A stretch of 64,000 nucleotides of DNA from Xestospongia bergquistia. Its lineage: Eukaryota > Porifera > Demospongiae > Haplosclerida > Petrosiidae. Both the position numbers and the translations under genes were made by a program. The stretch spans positions 8,272,101 to 8,336,100 of the forward strand of contig OZ014413.1 in NCBI GenBank assembly GCA_963965975.1, read 5' to 3'. Position 1 is the first letter of the stretch. Each line of letters starts with the position of its first letter. Below, piece after piece: positions 12,001 through 28,000 of the stretch. Under the pieces are notes generated by a model. The model ran no database searches. It was not told the DNA's origin and was given only the letters and a program-made list of their open reading frames with translations.

Positions 12001-15000
12001 GTATTAGTACAAGACTGTGAACACCCACTATTAGCATCAGAACATTCATTAATATCTATGATAACATAACAATCATAAGAATCATTTAATAAGAGTTACT
12101 TACCTGAGCAGTTGTGTTTATCATTATCAAGTGAGTAACCAATTACCTGACAAGAACACTTGTAGCTACCCATAGTATTATTGCAAGTCTCTTCACACCC
12201 TCCATTGTTATGAGAACACTCATTGATATCTATTCAAAATAAACTTTTATATTTACTAACTACTTTAACTTACCCTGACATGTATGGTTATCATATAAAA
12301 GTTCAAATCCAGTGTAACAAGTACAATAATAGCCTCCAATAATATTAGTACAGATCTGATTACAACTGGATAGCCCTTCTGAACACTCATCAATTTCTAA
12401 ATAGAAGTATAATATTATCATCACAACATATAGAACTTACCATCACATGTTCTACCATTACTAGCCAGTCTATAGCCAGACTTACAAGTACAGTAGAAAG
12501 AACTGTTGGTGTTATGGCAAGTATGTTCACAGACATTTGGATTGGCAGCACAATCATTAGCAACACCTGTACAAATATATGTACATCTATAATTGTATCA
12601 GTGTTTGTTACTGACTAGAACATCCATGTCCATCTTCATCAAGTGTGTATCCAGTGTTACATTGACAGTAATAAGATCCTACTTGATTAATACACTCTTG
12701 ATCACAGCCACCATTGTTACTATCACATTCATTAATATCAGAGCAAGTGAGTCCATTGGACAACTGATAACCTGGTTGACAATCACAGACATAGCTTCCA
12801 TTAGTGTTATAACAGTTGTGTTCACAAAGATGAGTATCATTTGTACATTCATTGATATCTAATGAAATGTACAACAAATATACCACTACTATTTCTATGT
12901 TATTTTACCATCACAACTTTCTCTGTCAGTGGTATTCAATAAGAATCCAGTATTGCAGGAACACTGATAGCTTCCCATTGTGTTAGTACATATTTGACTA
13001 CAACCTCCATTAGTTATTAAACACTCATTGGTATCTATGATTTGTGCACTCTCAATTATAAATATTATATATTACTAACCAGCACAAGTTTTCTGATTAC
13101 TCATAAGATGGTATCCAGCAAAGCAGGAACAAAGATAGGAGCCTTCTGTGTTGACACAATTCTGATTACATCCATTAATACCAAGAGTGCATTCATCCAC
13201 ATCTGACAAAAGATATGATATATAATCATACTAGGCGATATTAATGTCATTCATTACCTGTACAGTTCATTCCATTATTTTCTAAATTAAATCCATCATC
13301 ACATTGACACTGATAACTTCCTGGTTGATTGATACAAGTATGAGTACAACCACCATTGTCATTATCACACTCATTAATGTCTAAATATGTGAGATAGTGG
13401 AAGTTAGTTCATGAAGAATACTTGTCACTGACCAGTACAATTATGTCCACCTATATCTAGGAAATATCCAGAGTTACAGGAACATGTGTAGGAGCCAGGA
13501 GCATTAATACAAGTTTGATTGCAACCTCCATTATATGAACTACATTCGTTGACATCTGTAATGAGTACAATTTTTATGATTAATGCCTACAGGGTTTACA
13601 AACCTGTACAGTTGTAACCATTACTGTCCATTAAGTATCCAGTCAGACAAGAACAAGAATAGCTGCCAATAGTGTTTTGACAATTCTGTTCACATTCTCC
13701 ATTTAGACTTGCACATTCATTGATATCTGTACCATTATAAGCATTATCAATCATGATTAATGCATCGATGATCTTACCAAGACAAGTGTGGTTATCACTG
13801 TCAAGTTGGTACCCATTCTGACAACTACAGCTATAGCTTCCAATGGTATTAATGCACAATTGAGAACACTCAGATATACCTTCACTGCATTCGTCAATGT
13901 CTGTGGGGAGTATTAATGTAGATATCAAGAGCCTTTAAACAATGTTACCTGAACAGAATTTATCATTTTGTAATCTGAAGCCAGACTGGCAAGAACAATT
14001 AAAGAATGGTATAGTATTAATACAGGTTTGTTCACAACCTCCATTATCAGTATCACACTCATTGATATCTGGAATGTAATGTAAAATATGAACTAGTCAA
14101 ACCTGTTGTTACCAGAACAGTTCTTGCCATTGCTATTTAATGAATATCCACTTTTACAAGAACAACTATAACTTCCTTCACTGTTAACACAAAAGTGTTC
14201 ACAACCACCATTATTATCAGTACATTCATTGACATCTGATGTGTAATAAATTACAACTAATATCATTGCTTATATCAATACCTGTACAACCGTGTCCATC
14301 TAAATCTAAATTATATCCACTCCCACAGTTACAATAATAACTACCAGGTGTATTAGTACAAGACTGTGAACATCCACCATTATCATTAGAACATTCATTA
14401 ATATCTATGATAACATAATAATTATAAGAATCATTTAACAAGAGTTACTTACCTGAGCAGTTGTGTTTATCATTATCAAGTGAGTAGCCAATTACTTGGC
14501 AAGAACACTTGTAGCTACCCATAGTATTATTGCAAGTCTCTTCACACCCTCCATTGTTATGAGAACACTCATTGGTATCTATTTAAAATAAATATCATCT
14601 TTTATATTTACTAACTACTTTAACTTACCCTGACATGTATGGTTATCATATAAAAGTTCAAATCCAGTGTAACAAATACAATAATAGCCTCCAATAATAT
14701 TAGTACAGATCTGATTACAACTGGATAGCCCTTCTGAACACTCATCAATTTCTAAATAGAAGTATAATACTATCATCACAACATATAGAACTTACCATCA
14801 CATGTTCTACCATTACTAGCCAGTCTATAGCCAGACTTACAAGTACAATAATAGGAATTATTGGAGTTATGACAAATATGCTCACAAGTATTGGGATTGG
14901 CAGCACAACCAGTACCATTAGCTATAAATATATATAATATATATATATATATAATTATATGTATAGGTGTATCAGTGTCTCTTACTGACCAGAACAACCA

Positions 15001-18000
15001 TGTCCACCTTCATCAAGCGTGTATCCAGTATTACAGGAACATTCATAGCTTCCCATTGTGTTAGTACAAATTTGACTACAACCTCCATTACTTAATAGAC
15101 ACTCATTGGTATCTATGATTTGCGTATTCTCAATTATAAATATTATATATTACTAACCAACACAAGTTTTCTGATTACTCATAAGATGATATCCAGCAAA
15201 GCAGGAACAAAGATAGGAACCTTCTGTATTGACACAATCCTGATTACATTCATTAATACCAAGAGTACATTCATCCATATCTGACAAAGGATTATATGTA
15301 ATCATACTATGAAGTAATATTGTCAATAACCTTACCATCACAATGATGGTTGTCAGAGTTAATGATATAGCCAGTATTACATGAACAGTAGTAACTACCA
15401 ATTGTATTATGACAAGAATGTTCACATCCTCCATTATTATTGGTGCATTCATTAATATCTGTAACAAATAATATTTCAATACAAACCATCCATAGCAAAA
15501 ACAACTTAAGTTTAAATTCAATTAATCATAAAATACTTAAAATTGATTAATTAATTGCTTACCTACACAACGAACACCAGCTAGCTCACTGCTACTACAG
15601 TATAACAATCTACTATAAGAAGATCTTGAACATGATAATAATGACTGTTCAGAACCAGAACAATAAAATCTTCCATACAAATATGGAGGACTGTTTACAA
15701 CTCCAAAGTAATTATAACGGTAATACTGAGATCCTTCATTTAGTGAAGAGTATAATAATTTCAATATACAAATATATACCATATGATTGGAATCCAAGCT
15801 GACGACAGACCACATTAGAATCAGAACTTCCCCAGGAGTCATCACATACTGAACCCCAGGCATTGTAGTAACATATCTGTACATTGCCTTCATTGTCTGT
15901 ACTACCTCCTACAAGTCTGACATCACCATTAGAACAATTACTATACACAGTTGTATTAGCTAATAAAACAGGAATATAATTTAGTTTAAATATGTTCCTA
16001 AAATAACATTGGTGAACTCACGCATGCAAAATACAGAAGCATCATCATATTGACCACAGCTTTGTCCTCCATGAGATGTCTTATATTTACAGTCCCAAAT
16101 GTTAGTCTCATTACCAGAACATCTCAGTTCATACAGACTAATAGGCCACTCATAGTTAAGGAATAAGTTTGTGGTTGCCATTGAACCTAAAGACAAATTA
16201 AAATTATAATGCATATATGAACTATACTTTATACCATATGGTGAGTATCCCAGATGAGAACAGACTACACTAGCTTCTTGTTGTGTCCAATGATGATCAC
16301 AGATTGTACCCCATGTACCATTAATACAAACCTCTACTCTTCCTCTCAATACTGCACCATCTCCTAGTCTAATGCCACCATGAGTACAAGGGGCTATATG
16401 TATATAGATAAATGACAGCATCCTGGCTAGGATGAGTCTTACGTCCACAGATAACTCCAGCATCATTACTGTGTGTACAGCTGGTAACACCACAAGATTG
16501 TTGATTACATTCTAATAAAGATGACTCAGTACCAGTACAATAAAGATTAGATAAGAGAATAGGACCAGTTCCTGAACTGAAGTAGGCATTAGTTTTAGCT
16601 TCACTTCCTACAAATACGTAATATGTATAATTATTAATTATGTCATTATATTATATTATGTCATGCAGATAATTATTGTTAATATCTTAACATCAAACCT
16701 TTTGATGTATATCCCAATTGACTACAGACAACTTTAGCATCATACCTACTCCAACTGTTAGAACAGACTGTTCCCCAAGCTTCATTGACACAGACTTCAA
16801 CTCTTCCCTCATGAGGACCACTACCATCCACTAGTCTGACGTCACCATTAGTACAATTTGCTTTTTTAACAGACTCTATTATGTTACAAGTTCATTATAT
16901 TACATCTTACTAATATATACCTTGACAGACAACACCAGCATCATCATGAGAGTTACAATTATATAATACAGCATTACTATGTGAACAGTTGATAAGATGT
17001 TCTTCAGAACCAGTACAATTGATATCAGTGATACCAAATGACAGTTGACCTTCAGTATAACAGTTATATGTTGGAACAGCACCTGTACAATAAAATAATT
17101 TAAACACAGTAACACATTTATATTTGTTATACCATAAGGAGAATATCCTAATTGTCTGCAGACTACTTGAGCATCTTTGAAATCCCAGTTCTCATCACAA
17201 AGTGAAGTCCACATTGCTTCTACACAAATTTCAATTCGGCCAGCATATTTCATAGAAGATCCACTTAATCTCACAGTATCATTAGTACAAGGTTCTACAT
17301 GCGATTGAACAAAATATGATGAAATCTTAAAATGTATAGTTTATTACCAACACAAACTACACTAGCTATAGCACCATCTCCACAATTGATAGCAGCAGAT
17401 ACAACATCATGAGAACATTGTAAGAGAGAGTTATAACTACCAGATGAGTAACATCCAACATTAGTAAGAATGTGAGGTGCCTCCCCATGACCAAAATAAC
17501 TATATTGTAATGCTGTTGCACCTTTAATACAAAACATACAAAATAAATTAAAATGATTGATTTTTTTAAACCTGTAGGTTGATGACCAAGTTGTTTACAT
17601 ACTACATTAGCATCATAAGTACTCCAGGAATTATGACATACAGATCCCCAGATTTTATTATAACATATCTCCACTCGACCTTCTAGTTCATTGATACCAC
17701 CAACCAAACGTGCATCACCATTGTTACAAGATGTATCCACAGTATTATTGGTATCTAAAGATATAAATTAAAGTTAGCTTGTGTTATAACAGTTCTTACA
17801 TTGACATACAACTGCTGCATCTTGATATCTGCTGCAATAATGGTAGCTGTCATCATAAGGACAGTCCCATATGTTATTTTCTATACCAGTACAGTTCAAA
17901 TCATATATATATGTAGGACTGTAATAATCATAGTAGTAGTAAGGAGACAGTGAAATTGTACCTGGAAATGTACTATTTAAAGCAATCTTTTTATCTACTA

Positions 18001-19048
18001 AACTCACCATAAGGAGAGTATCCTAACTGTCTACATGCAACACTGGCATCTTTATCATCGAAACTGTTACTACAGACAGTACCCCAAGTTCCATTAAGAC
18101 ACAACTCTACTCTACCTATTGTACTATAACTTGTACCAGCAAGACGTATATCACCATGTTTACATTTAACTAGAAAAAATATATAGTAATATAATAACAA
18201 GGAAATTAATACCTTGAGTACATGTAACTCCTCCATAGACATAATAGTAGTAGTACCGCATACTATAGCAGTTAATGGGATACTTGTAACAATCTAATAG
18301 AGACTGTTTAGTATCACTACATGAGAACTCATATGGTATCAATGGTAGAGCAGGTAAATCCAAAAATGAACTGGAATATCCAGTAGCATCTACAATAATT
18401 TTATGCATAAAATAAAATAATAGTAGAGTTAATACCTTGATTTGAGTATCCCAGGACTCTACAAATTGTATTTGGTTTATTGTAGCTGTTATAATTATCA
18501 GCACATATTCCAAACCACACATTATTATAACATATCTCTGTTCGTCCATTCATTGAAGATGATCCACCAGACAGTCTCATTTCACCTTTAGTACAGTTAG
18601 CATATTCAACTTCATAGTCTGTAATACATCATATAAATATTATCAAAGGACATGTTAATATTACCATTAAAACAAGCTACTGCTGCATCATGCCATGAAT
18701 AACATGAGTAGTGAGTTAGTCCATTATGAGGACAATCAGAAAGTTTTAATTCATTTCCAGTACAATTGACATCAATAAAGTGATGTGGAAGAACATATTC
18801 ATACTTAATGTTACCCATTGACACAGAACCTGTTATAACATTAGATACTGGTTAATAATATATTACTTTTGTTATATACCTAAGTAAGAATATCCCAGTT
18901 GTCTACATGCAACTTTGGCATCATTATCATCAAAGAAATCACTACAAACAGTACCCCATGTTCCATTAACACATACTTCAATACGACCCATCTGTTTATT
19001 GTAACTGTCATAAGGAATGATCTGTATATCTCCATCTGTACAATCTGT

Positions 19049-19088
<40 letters not shown>

Positions 19089-22000
19089 GAAAAAAATATA
19101 TAAAAAGTAAAAGATGGTATCAATAAAGCACTCACTATAACACTTGATTGCAGCGATATGTTTAGCATCACAAGTAGATGTCTTAATAAAGTGACTAAAG
19201 GTACACTCAGACAGAGTAGTAGCAGTGTTAGAACATGTAATACCAGTAACCAGTAGTATATCATTAGCACCATTAGGAAACTGACCAGTGTATGGAAAAC
19301 CTCCTAATTACGAGAAGATAATCATTTTTTAGTCAGCTGTGTATCAAACCTCTTTGATATCCCAGTTGAAGACACATCACTCCAGCATCATTATAGTCAA
19401 TGCCACTATTACAAAGTGTTCCCCAGATTCCATTGATACATATTAGAACTCTTCCTTCATTAAGACTGGGTCCATCTACTAGTTGAACAGCATAATCAGT
19501 ACAGTTTGAGTAAGGAACATTTAAATCTGCAAGAAGTGAACAATAATTAATAACAAATTAATATATTATGTCAATAACCTTGGCAAATAACACTGGCATC
19601 TTCATAGCTATAACAGTTTGATCCAACACTAACTACTTCACTATACACACAATCAAACAATGTAGCTTCATCTCCAATACAACTCATATTAAACATAATG
19701 TGTGGAAGAATAGTCTCTGAATAAAATGAGGTCTTGGCAATGGCACCTAAAATATAGTAATAATGTATAAGTCATATAAGAGAAATTATATAGAAACAAT
19801 ATACCATAAGGTGAAAATCCTAGTTGTCTACAGACCACACTGGCATCAGTATTATCCCAGTAGTCATCACAAATAGTACCCCATGTACCATTAAGACAAA
19901 CTTCAACTCGACCAAAGTCATTGTACCTGCTGTCACCTTTTAAACGAACATCTCCATGTGTACAGGGAGCTGAATTATATAAGATTTAATATACTTCAAA
20001 GTAAAGTGTCATTATTACCTTCACATTTAACACCAGCATGATATGAGTAATAACACCATGAATATGTGTAATAGGTACAACTCAGTAAATAGTTCTCACT
20101 ACCAGAGCAATGGAAATATGAGAAATGAACTGGTCCAACTCCCTTTCCAAATGAGGTAACTGGAGCAGCTCCTTTAAAAACAATTTCTTTATAACTTCAG
20201 GAAAATCTCCATATGTCTTCTACTAACCAACGGTAATGAATCCTAGTTGTTTGCATACAACTTTAGCATCATTACTATCCCATGAACTAGGACATACAGA
20301 TCCCCAGACACCACCATAACACACTTCAACTCTACCTTCATAGTCTGTGTCTCCACCCACCAATTCAATTTCACCATTAGTACAGTTGTCAATTGTGTTT
20401 AGAGCTGAATAAATAGAATGTTCCATAAAATAAATACATAGAATGTTTTTTAATAATATTATAGTGTCTTAAATACCTGGACACTGAACATAAGCATCTT
20501 CATAATAATAACAACTATGTTGTTGAATGTTGTTATAAGAACAATTAAATATATTATTTTCATTTCCATTACAATTGAGATCAATGATATGAAATGATTT
20601 AACACTCTCTGTATATGAACCAGTACGAGCACTTGCACCTAACACCAAAATCAAAATAATTTTGTAAAAATATAAAATACTAACCTTCTCCTGGAAATCC
20701 AAGTTGTCTACATACTACACTGGCATCATTGTTATCCCAGTAATCATCACATATAGTACCCCATGTGTTATTGACACATACTTCAACTCGTCCTATCAGT
20801 GGATTAGTACTGCCTACTAATCTGATATCACCATGTTCACAAAATGCTGAATGAATAATATAATACTTATTGTGACTTTAAAGTATCTTTTCACTCACGT
20901 TGACATCTTACTCCAGCATTATCATTGTGATTACTATAAACATAATAATAATAATAATAATAATAATTAATATTGCAGTCCAGTAGTGAAGATTTTGAAG
21001 TTGAACAATACACATAATAGACAAGAATTGGACCAGTTCCTTCACCAAAGTAAGCATTATATAAACTCTGAGCACCTATAAGTTAATAAAAATGATATTT
21101 AATGCTTCAATACACTCCTGCTTTAATACCTGGGGCAATGTATCCCAAAGCATTACAAACAGTCTGAGCTTCTTCATATCCCCATCCATATCCATCATAT
21201 ATAGTACCCCAAGCGTTGTTGATACAAATCTCTACAGTGCCTTCATAATCTGTGGAACCTCCAAATAGTCTGACTTGTCCATCAGTACAATTAGAATATG
21301 TAGAACCATGAACTAAATTTAATATATAATGAACATATGTATAGATATAGTCATCACTAACCAGGACATATGACATTAGCATCATTTCTAGTAGAAGAAC
21401 AAGCTGGAGCACTGGAATTGATAGCACAGTTAAACAAATGATCCTCAGATCCATTACAGCTTAATCCAGTAAAGTATGTGGGATCATAATAATTATTATA
21501 ATAGGTTGATTGAATTGCTAGTGATCCTATAAAATTGTAATATAATGTTAAGAATATACACATTATAACACATACCATAGGGAGAAAATCCCAATTGTTT
21601 ACACACCACACTAGCGTCAGTGTTATCCCAAAAGTTATCACTACATACTGAGCCCCACACTTTTCCAACACAAACTTGTACTGCACCATAGTAATAAGTA
21701 CCACCATACAGACGAGTATCTCCAGTAGTGCAAGGTTCTATAAAAGAATATAAAGTTATTGATTCAATAGTTAGAACTACTATCTTCTCAGTAAACTATA
21801 CACAGTGACTTTGTTAAAATGATTGAACACTAAAATATGCTGTGTTCAAGTTTTGAAAGTAACTTTCTGCTAGTCTTATATAAAAATTTCAAATTGTATT
21901 GACCTTCACATGTAAGATTCAGAACTTGAAAATTAGAGCAGTATTGGATGTTTGAGTCAAAAGATGAACTACAAAAACTCAATCTAGTTTCACTACTAGA

Positions 22001-25000
22001 ACAATCAAATCTAGTGAAAATGAAGGGATACTTCTCTATTGTCCAGCCACTCTCATAGGTATTGCCTGCATATATGTATGTATGAAATTAAAACACTTTG
22101 TAAATAATTTTGAAATTTAACAAACCATATTTAGAATAACCAAGTTCTATACAAGCCACATTAGCATCATTATTACTCCAATAGGAATTTAAACACACAG
22201 TACCCCAAGCTCCATTAGTACACATATGAAGTATTCCCTCATTTGGTTTTGAGCCACCATAGAGTCTAATATCTCCTTCAGTACAATTAACTGGAGCTTC
22301 AATGGTAGCTATAAAATTGAAATGGTAATGTTAACTTAAATGTTCATGTAAACTCACTCTTTTGGCAGAGTACAGCAACAGTTCCATAATAATAAGAGCA
22401 ATATGAAGATGACAATAGCTCATAATGACAGTCTGTAAACTTTGTTTCATTTCCATAACATTGTACATTGGTAATATTATAAGGATAGGTGTTGTCATTC
22501 CATATATTATAGGAACTTTTAGCACCTAAAAAATAAGGGAAAAACTAGTAATGGACATTTGTATTATTAATTTACCATATGGAGAATATCCTAGCTCAGA
22601 ACAAATTACACTAGCAAGATTGTCATCAACTACAGAATTGCCATATCCACAGATTTTACTCCAAGTACCATTTATACAAACACGTACATTACCATAACGA
22701 TTGGAAACACCAGAGTATAGACTTATCTCACCATCAATACATGGAGCTAAGATTGACATAACAATAATTAACTGTATAATAAAATAATGTCATTAACTTA
22801 CGTTCACATTTAACGCCAGCTTCTTGATAATTGTTACATTGAGAATAAGAATATGGGAACTGATTCGTGTAACAGTTGAAGAGATTATTTTGATAACTTG
22901 AACAGTATGCATAGTAGATGAGAATAGGATGAGTGCTAATACCAAAATGAGAATTGACAAAATATCCAGCACCTATAGGTATAATGTACATGTTAACAAT
23001 TACAAAATGCTCATGTTACTCGTTAATACCTTGAAATCCTAACTGATGACAGACAGCAGAGGCTTCTCCAGTATCCCATCTATAATCACAAACAGTTCCC
23101 CATACTCCATTTATACACACTTCTACTCTTCCTTCATATTGTGTTGTTCCATCTGTTAGTCTGATCTCACCAGTAGTACAATTAGAAATTGATACATGAG
23201 GCACTATATAAAAAAGAAATCATTGAAAACATTATAATTTAATTACTGGACATTAAATATCTATTTTTTGAACTCTAAAAATATTTTAAGATTTTTGACT
23301 TAACAATTGTTGAGCATGCATCTCAGAGGAACACATTAATGCTAAATACCAAACCTATGGTCATGCACTTACATTGACATATTACTGAAGCATCTTGATA
23401 ATGATAACAAGAATACCCACTCAATCCATTTTGTGGACAATCCCAAATAGACTCTTCCTCTCCAGTACAGTTCAAATCATTGATATGAACATACCAAGTT
23501 CCTTCAGTATATGCATTAGTCTGTGCTGATGCTCCTGAAGGAAATTTCTTAGGAAAATACAACAGTATTATTCTATACTAACCATAAGGTGAGTATCCTA
23601 ACATTCTACAGACTACACTGGCATCTTTGTCATCCCAGAAGTCATCACATACAGTACCCCAGACATTGTTAACACAAACTTGTACTCGACCATATCTCCT
23701 AAAATAACTACCAGACTCACTATACAGACGTACTGTACCATTTTCACAGGGAGCTAAAGTGAAAATAATGAATTAGTTACCATTGTAGTAGACCTTACCT
23801 TCACATCTGATTCCAACATCATAATAATGAGAACATGATGAATAAGGAAATGGTTGAAAAGGACAGTCAAGGAGACTAGATTCCTGTCCAGAGCAATGTA
23901 CTGAATTCATTAGTATTGGACCTGTTCCTTGTCCAAACTGAGTAGCAGTTGTATAAGTAACTGAGCCTGTTATACAATAGTAATTTAATTATGTATGTTA
24001 TAACAAAAATAATAGTACCTAATTCCATATGTCCAAGTTGTCTGCATACTACATTACTATTAGGCGACGATCTCCAGTAAGAACTATAATACCATGACCA
24101 CCACCTATAACTGTATCTAGAGCTACACACAGTACCCCAAACTCGATTTATACACACTTCAACTCTTCCTTCATATTGTGTATTGCCTCCAACTAATCTA
24201 ACATCACCATCATCACAATCAGCCATTATAATACTTAGATCTAATGAAATAATTGCAAAAAGTTGATAATATACCAGTTTAAGTAAAACAGTTTTGACAA
24301 TTACTAATCATAAAAGGTTTTGCTCCCTTGGAATGTGAAGCATTTGTATTTCTGGCTTGCAAGTGAAGTATGCGATCATTTTGGCCAAATGTTAATTTTA
24401 CATAATTATAAGTATATCCATGATTATAATTTTATATTTTAAATAAGCTGTTTCTTCATCATATTAGTATGATATATTACTGTAATAACACTACACTGTA
24501 AAAATTAATTGGTTGATTTAACTAATACAAAGTTATATACATTATATTGCATATACCAAAAGTAAACATAATACTCTTTTGATTACTAATGTACTACGAA
24601 ATTGATGTTTATGTAGCTATATAAGCAGCAGTGCATTGGTAATAAAAACAATATTATGATTACTTTTTCAACAAAAAAAGATTGTAATTGCAACCAATAA
24701 CCAATTGTATAACCAAATAATGGTTAAATCAACCAATCAATGTTTACAATGTATATCAGCACTATCAAACAATCTTAGGACAATTTTGCATGTAAAGTGA
24801 TAAATAAAATTGCCTGTAAAACTGGTACATTGTTGCACTAAGTCATACTTAGCTTTCTGACTAATGCATTCAACTTATCCATGCAATTATTATCTGGTGT
24901 AAATTAGTCACAAAAATATAAACAAAGTTACCTTGACATTGTAATGAAGCATCATGACTAGAAGGACAATTGTAGTCCAGCAATCTATTATATGAACAGT

Positions 25001-28000
25001 TCCATATACTGTCTTCCTCTCCAGTACAGTTCACATCAATAATATGGAAAGAACGGGTATAATCAATATAGTAACCAGATGCAGCAATAGCTCCTGAAAT
25101 ATAACATGTAGTCAATAACTATTGATAAGGATAGTTAGGATTCACTTATAAATGTGCACAATGTACTAGCAAATCTAAAACTTAATAACTATACAATCAT
25201 GTTAAAAAATTAATATCTCTTTTAATTTCATATGCACAAACTTTTAATGATCAAGATGTTCAAGAAAAAAACATTTTATTTTATGATATATTTTTCTACC
25301 AGCAATTTAATAGAAATAATAAAACTAAAGCATATACTATATGATTCTCTAATATATATTGTAGCTAACTACACATAGTTATAGTTACAGAAGCATTAAA
25401 AATTATATTAGTAATAATTACAGTTGTTTATACACAAGGATATTAACCATTCACAAATGCAAGGACACTTTATAATCAATGAGAGTATGAATATCAGTGA
25501 AACTGCTTTGTCGGTACAATAAATTTAATCTAATCCCATATTATGTTGTGTAATATTTCATTGCAATTACCAATATTCATAATCACATACACAACCAATT
25601 GAAATAACAAAGAGGTCAAGGTACAAACCATGACATCCTTTATTCTGATCTGCAATTACAACGTAAAACAAGAACAGTATAGCTCAATCCTGTACATAAC
25701 ATACCATAGTGAGAGTATCCGAGCTGTCTGCAGACAACACTAGCATCAACATTGTCCCAAAAGTCACTACAAACAGTACCCCATGTTCTATTAACACACA
25801 CTTCAATACGACCGCCAGTTTGAGTACCACCTTGTAACCGTATAGCACCATTTTCACAAAAGGCTAAATAACAAGTAGTTACATAACACAACCCATACAT
25901 ATAAAATTAATATTGTTATTATTATCAACTAATTTGTTGCTTAGTTATACTGGTGTATTATAATGGAATTATTATATGAAATTGTAATCATACATACTAC
26001 TAATTCACTGTATAATTACTTGCTCTGTAGAGTCAAAAATGCAAACTAATGATACAGAACTTTGAATTCCATTGTTATCTACTAATGAAAGTTTGTTGGT
26101 TGAAGTAACTTATTAAATTTTTACAGTCAATTAAACAAATTGAGTTACTTACGTTCACATTTTAGTCCCAAGTCATAGTAATGATTAGAACAATAATAAG
26201 AAGTAACACTGAACAAACTCCTACTACAATTGAATAAAGAGTCTTCATTTCCATTACAGTACATGTAACCAAACATTATTGGACCACTTCCTTGTCCATA
26301 GGTACTACTACCATATGTGACTCCACCTATTAATAACAATATATCACTACTAATTATCACAAACTAGCAACAAACCTAGTTCTTGATATCCAAGTTGCCT
26401 ACAGGCTACTCTTGTGTCAGTATTACCCCAGCTTCTACTACACACTGTTCCCCAAACTTTATTTATGCACACTTCAAGTCTTCCTTCATAATCTACAGTT
26501 CCACCAACCAAACGAATATCTCCTGTCTTACAATTAACAGGTTGAGTAGTGTTATCTATTATAGCAATAAATGAAGCTGTCCAGAAAATGAAATGAGAAT
26601 CTACCTTGGCAAATAACTGAAGCATCATGACTTGAAGGACAAGAGTAAAAGTCAGATGTTCCATTGTACGGACAGATCCATATACTACTCTCATTTCCAG
26701 TACAGTTCAAATCAATAATACCAAAAGGCCATTGGTAGTCAGTATAATAACCTGATGCTGCAATGGCACCTATATAGACATTATCAGTGCATAAAAGACA
26801 ACAACAATGCAAAACTAACCATAGGAAGAGTGTCCAAGTTCACTACAAACAACACTGGTATCTTCATAGTCCCAAAAGTCACTACATATTGTTCCCCAAA
26901 TATTATTTACACATACTTCAACACGACCATAATATGATCCACCTCCACTGAGTCTAACAGTACCATTCTCACAGGGAGCTACAAAATTAATGATATAGAT
27001 GATAAAGATATATTAGGAGCGTAAGTAAAATGCTAGTATAATACAATATTTATTACTTTCACATATAACAGCAACATCATAATAATGATTTTGACATCCA
27101 GAGTAAACATGAGTCTTGTAATAGTTCTGGTTACATTTCACCAAATTAGTTTCTGTTCCACTGCAATACAAATATCCAAGTAGAATGGGTCCAGTGCCTT
27201 GTGAGAATCCTAAATTTCCAACAAGGCCATATGAATAGCCTACAATAATTAAATGTCAACATATTAAAAGATACTTTGAAAATACCTATTGTCAATGGCC
27301 ATGGACCAATCTGATTACAAACAATTTTCGCTTCTTGACTACCCCAACTACTGTATGCACAGACTGTGCCCCATGCTCTATTGAGACACACTTCAACTCT
27401 TCCTTGATATTGTGATACTCCTCCTACTAAACGAACATCTCCATCAGTACAATTACTATAAGTGGCAACATTCAGAGCTATGGAATGACTGAATAGTCGC
27501 TTATACTAATAAATGAGCACTCACATTCACAAAATATATTAGCATCTTTACTGAGAGAACAATAGTAGCTTGAGAGACCATTATAAGGACAGTCAAATAT
27601 AGTGTTCTCATTACCAGTACAGTTTAAATCAATGATATTGTGTTTGGTAGCTGATGAAGAATAGTATACAACAGAAGATCCTACTGCACCTACAATGTGT
27701 CCATTTACATCGAAATAAAAATGAAACAATGGTCTTAATATTTACCATAAGGAGAGTATCCCAGTTGCTTACAGACCACACTGGCATCATTATTATCCCA
27801 GAAGTCAGTACAAATACTACCCCATATATTATTCAAGCAGACTTCAACAGCTCCGTAGTACAAATATGAAGACTAGAAAATGAGCACTATACACATGTAT
27901 GTTTTGTCATATTCATAACTTACCACACGAACAGAGCCTTGTGTACATGTTTGAGCAACTACAGTATTTCTTTGTTGCAGAGATAATAACAAAAGCTCAA

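Larger units (their letters stand above)
6179..15458 (-). other. Gene B EGF array, about 55 calcium-binding-type EGF domains
   Basis: Fifty-two exons, each about 123 bases and one whole EGF domain, except three double exons (12612-12857, 10258-10505, 8403-8650). Most open with D-I/V-N/D-E-C and have six cysteines, with a GSYxCxC core, i.e. the calcium-binding EGF type. Approximate positions in protein order: 15336-15458, 15158-15280, 14990-15113, 14796-14921, 14629-14751, 14454, 14285, 14114, 13949, 13778, 13604, 13433, 13258, 13081, 12909, double, 12440, 12273, 12106, 11932, 11766, 11600, 11426, 11262, 11079, 10904, 10727, 10555, double, 10086, 9920, 9753, 9574, 9407, 9224, 9048, 8872, 8700, double, 8231, 8064, 7895, 7725, 7555, 7391, 7220, 7063, 6882, 6709, 6535, 6349, 6179-6301 (left ends where single). 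The exon near 9920 reads EIDLC instead of EIDEC, probably weakening calcium binding. The array likely forms a stiff stalk. Confidence 0.9.

Noticed and set aside
8396-12862. Plus-strand frames repeated at 8396, 10239 and 12593.
   Set aside because: They are antisense shadows of the three double-EGF exons and repeat only because those exons are duplicated.
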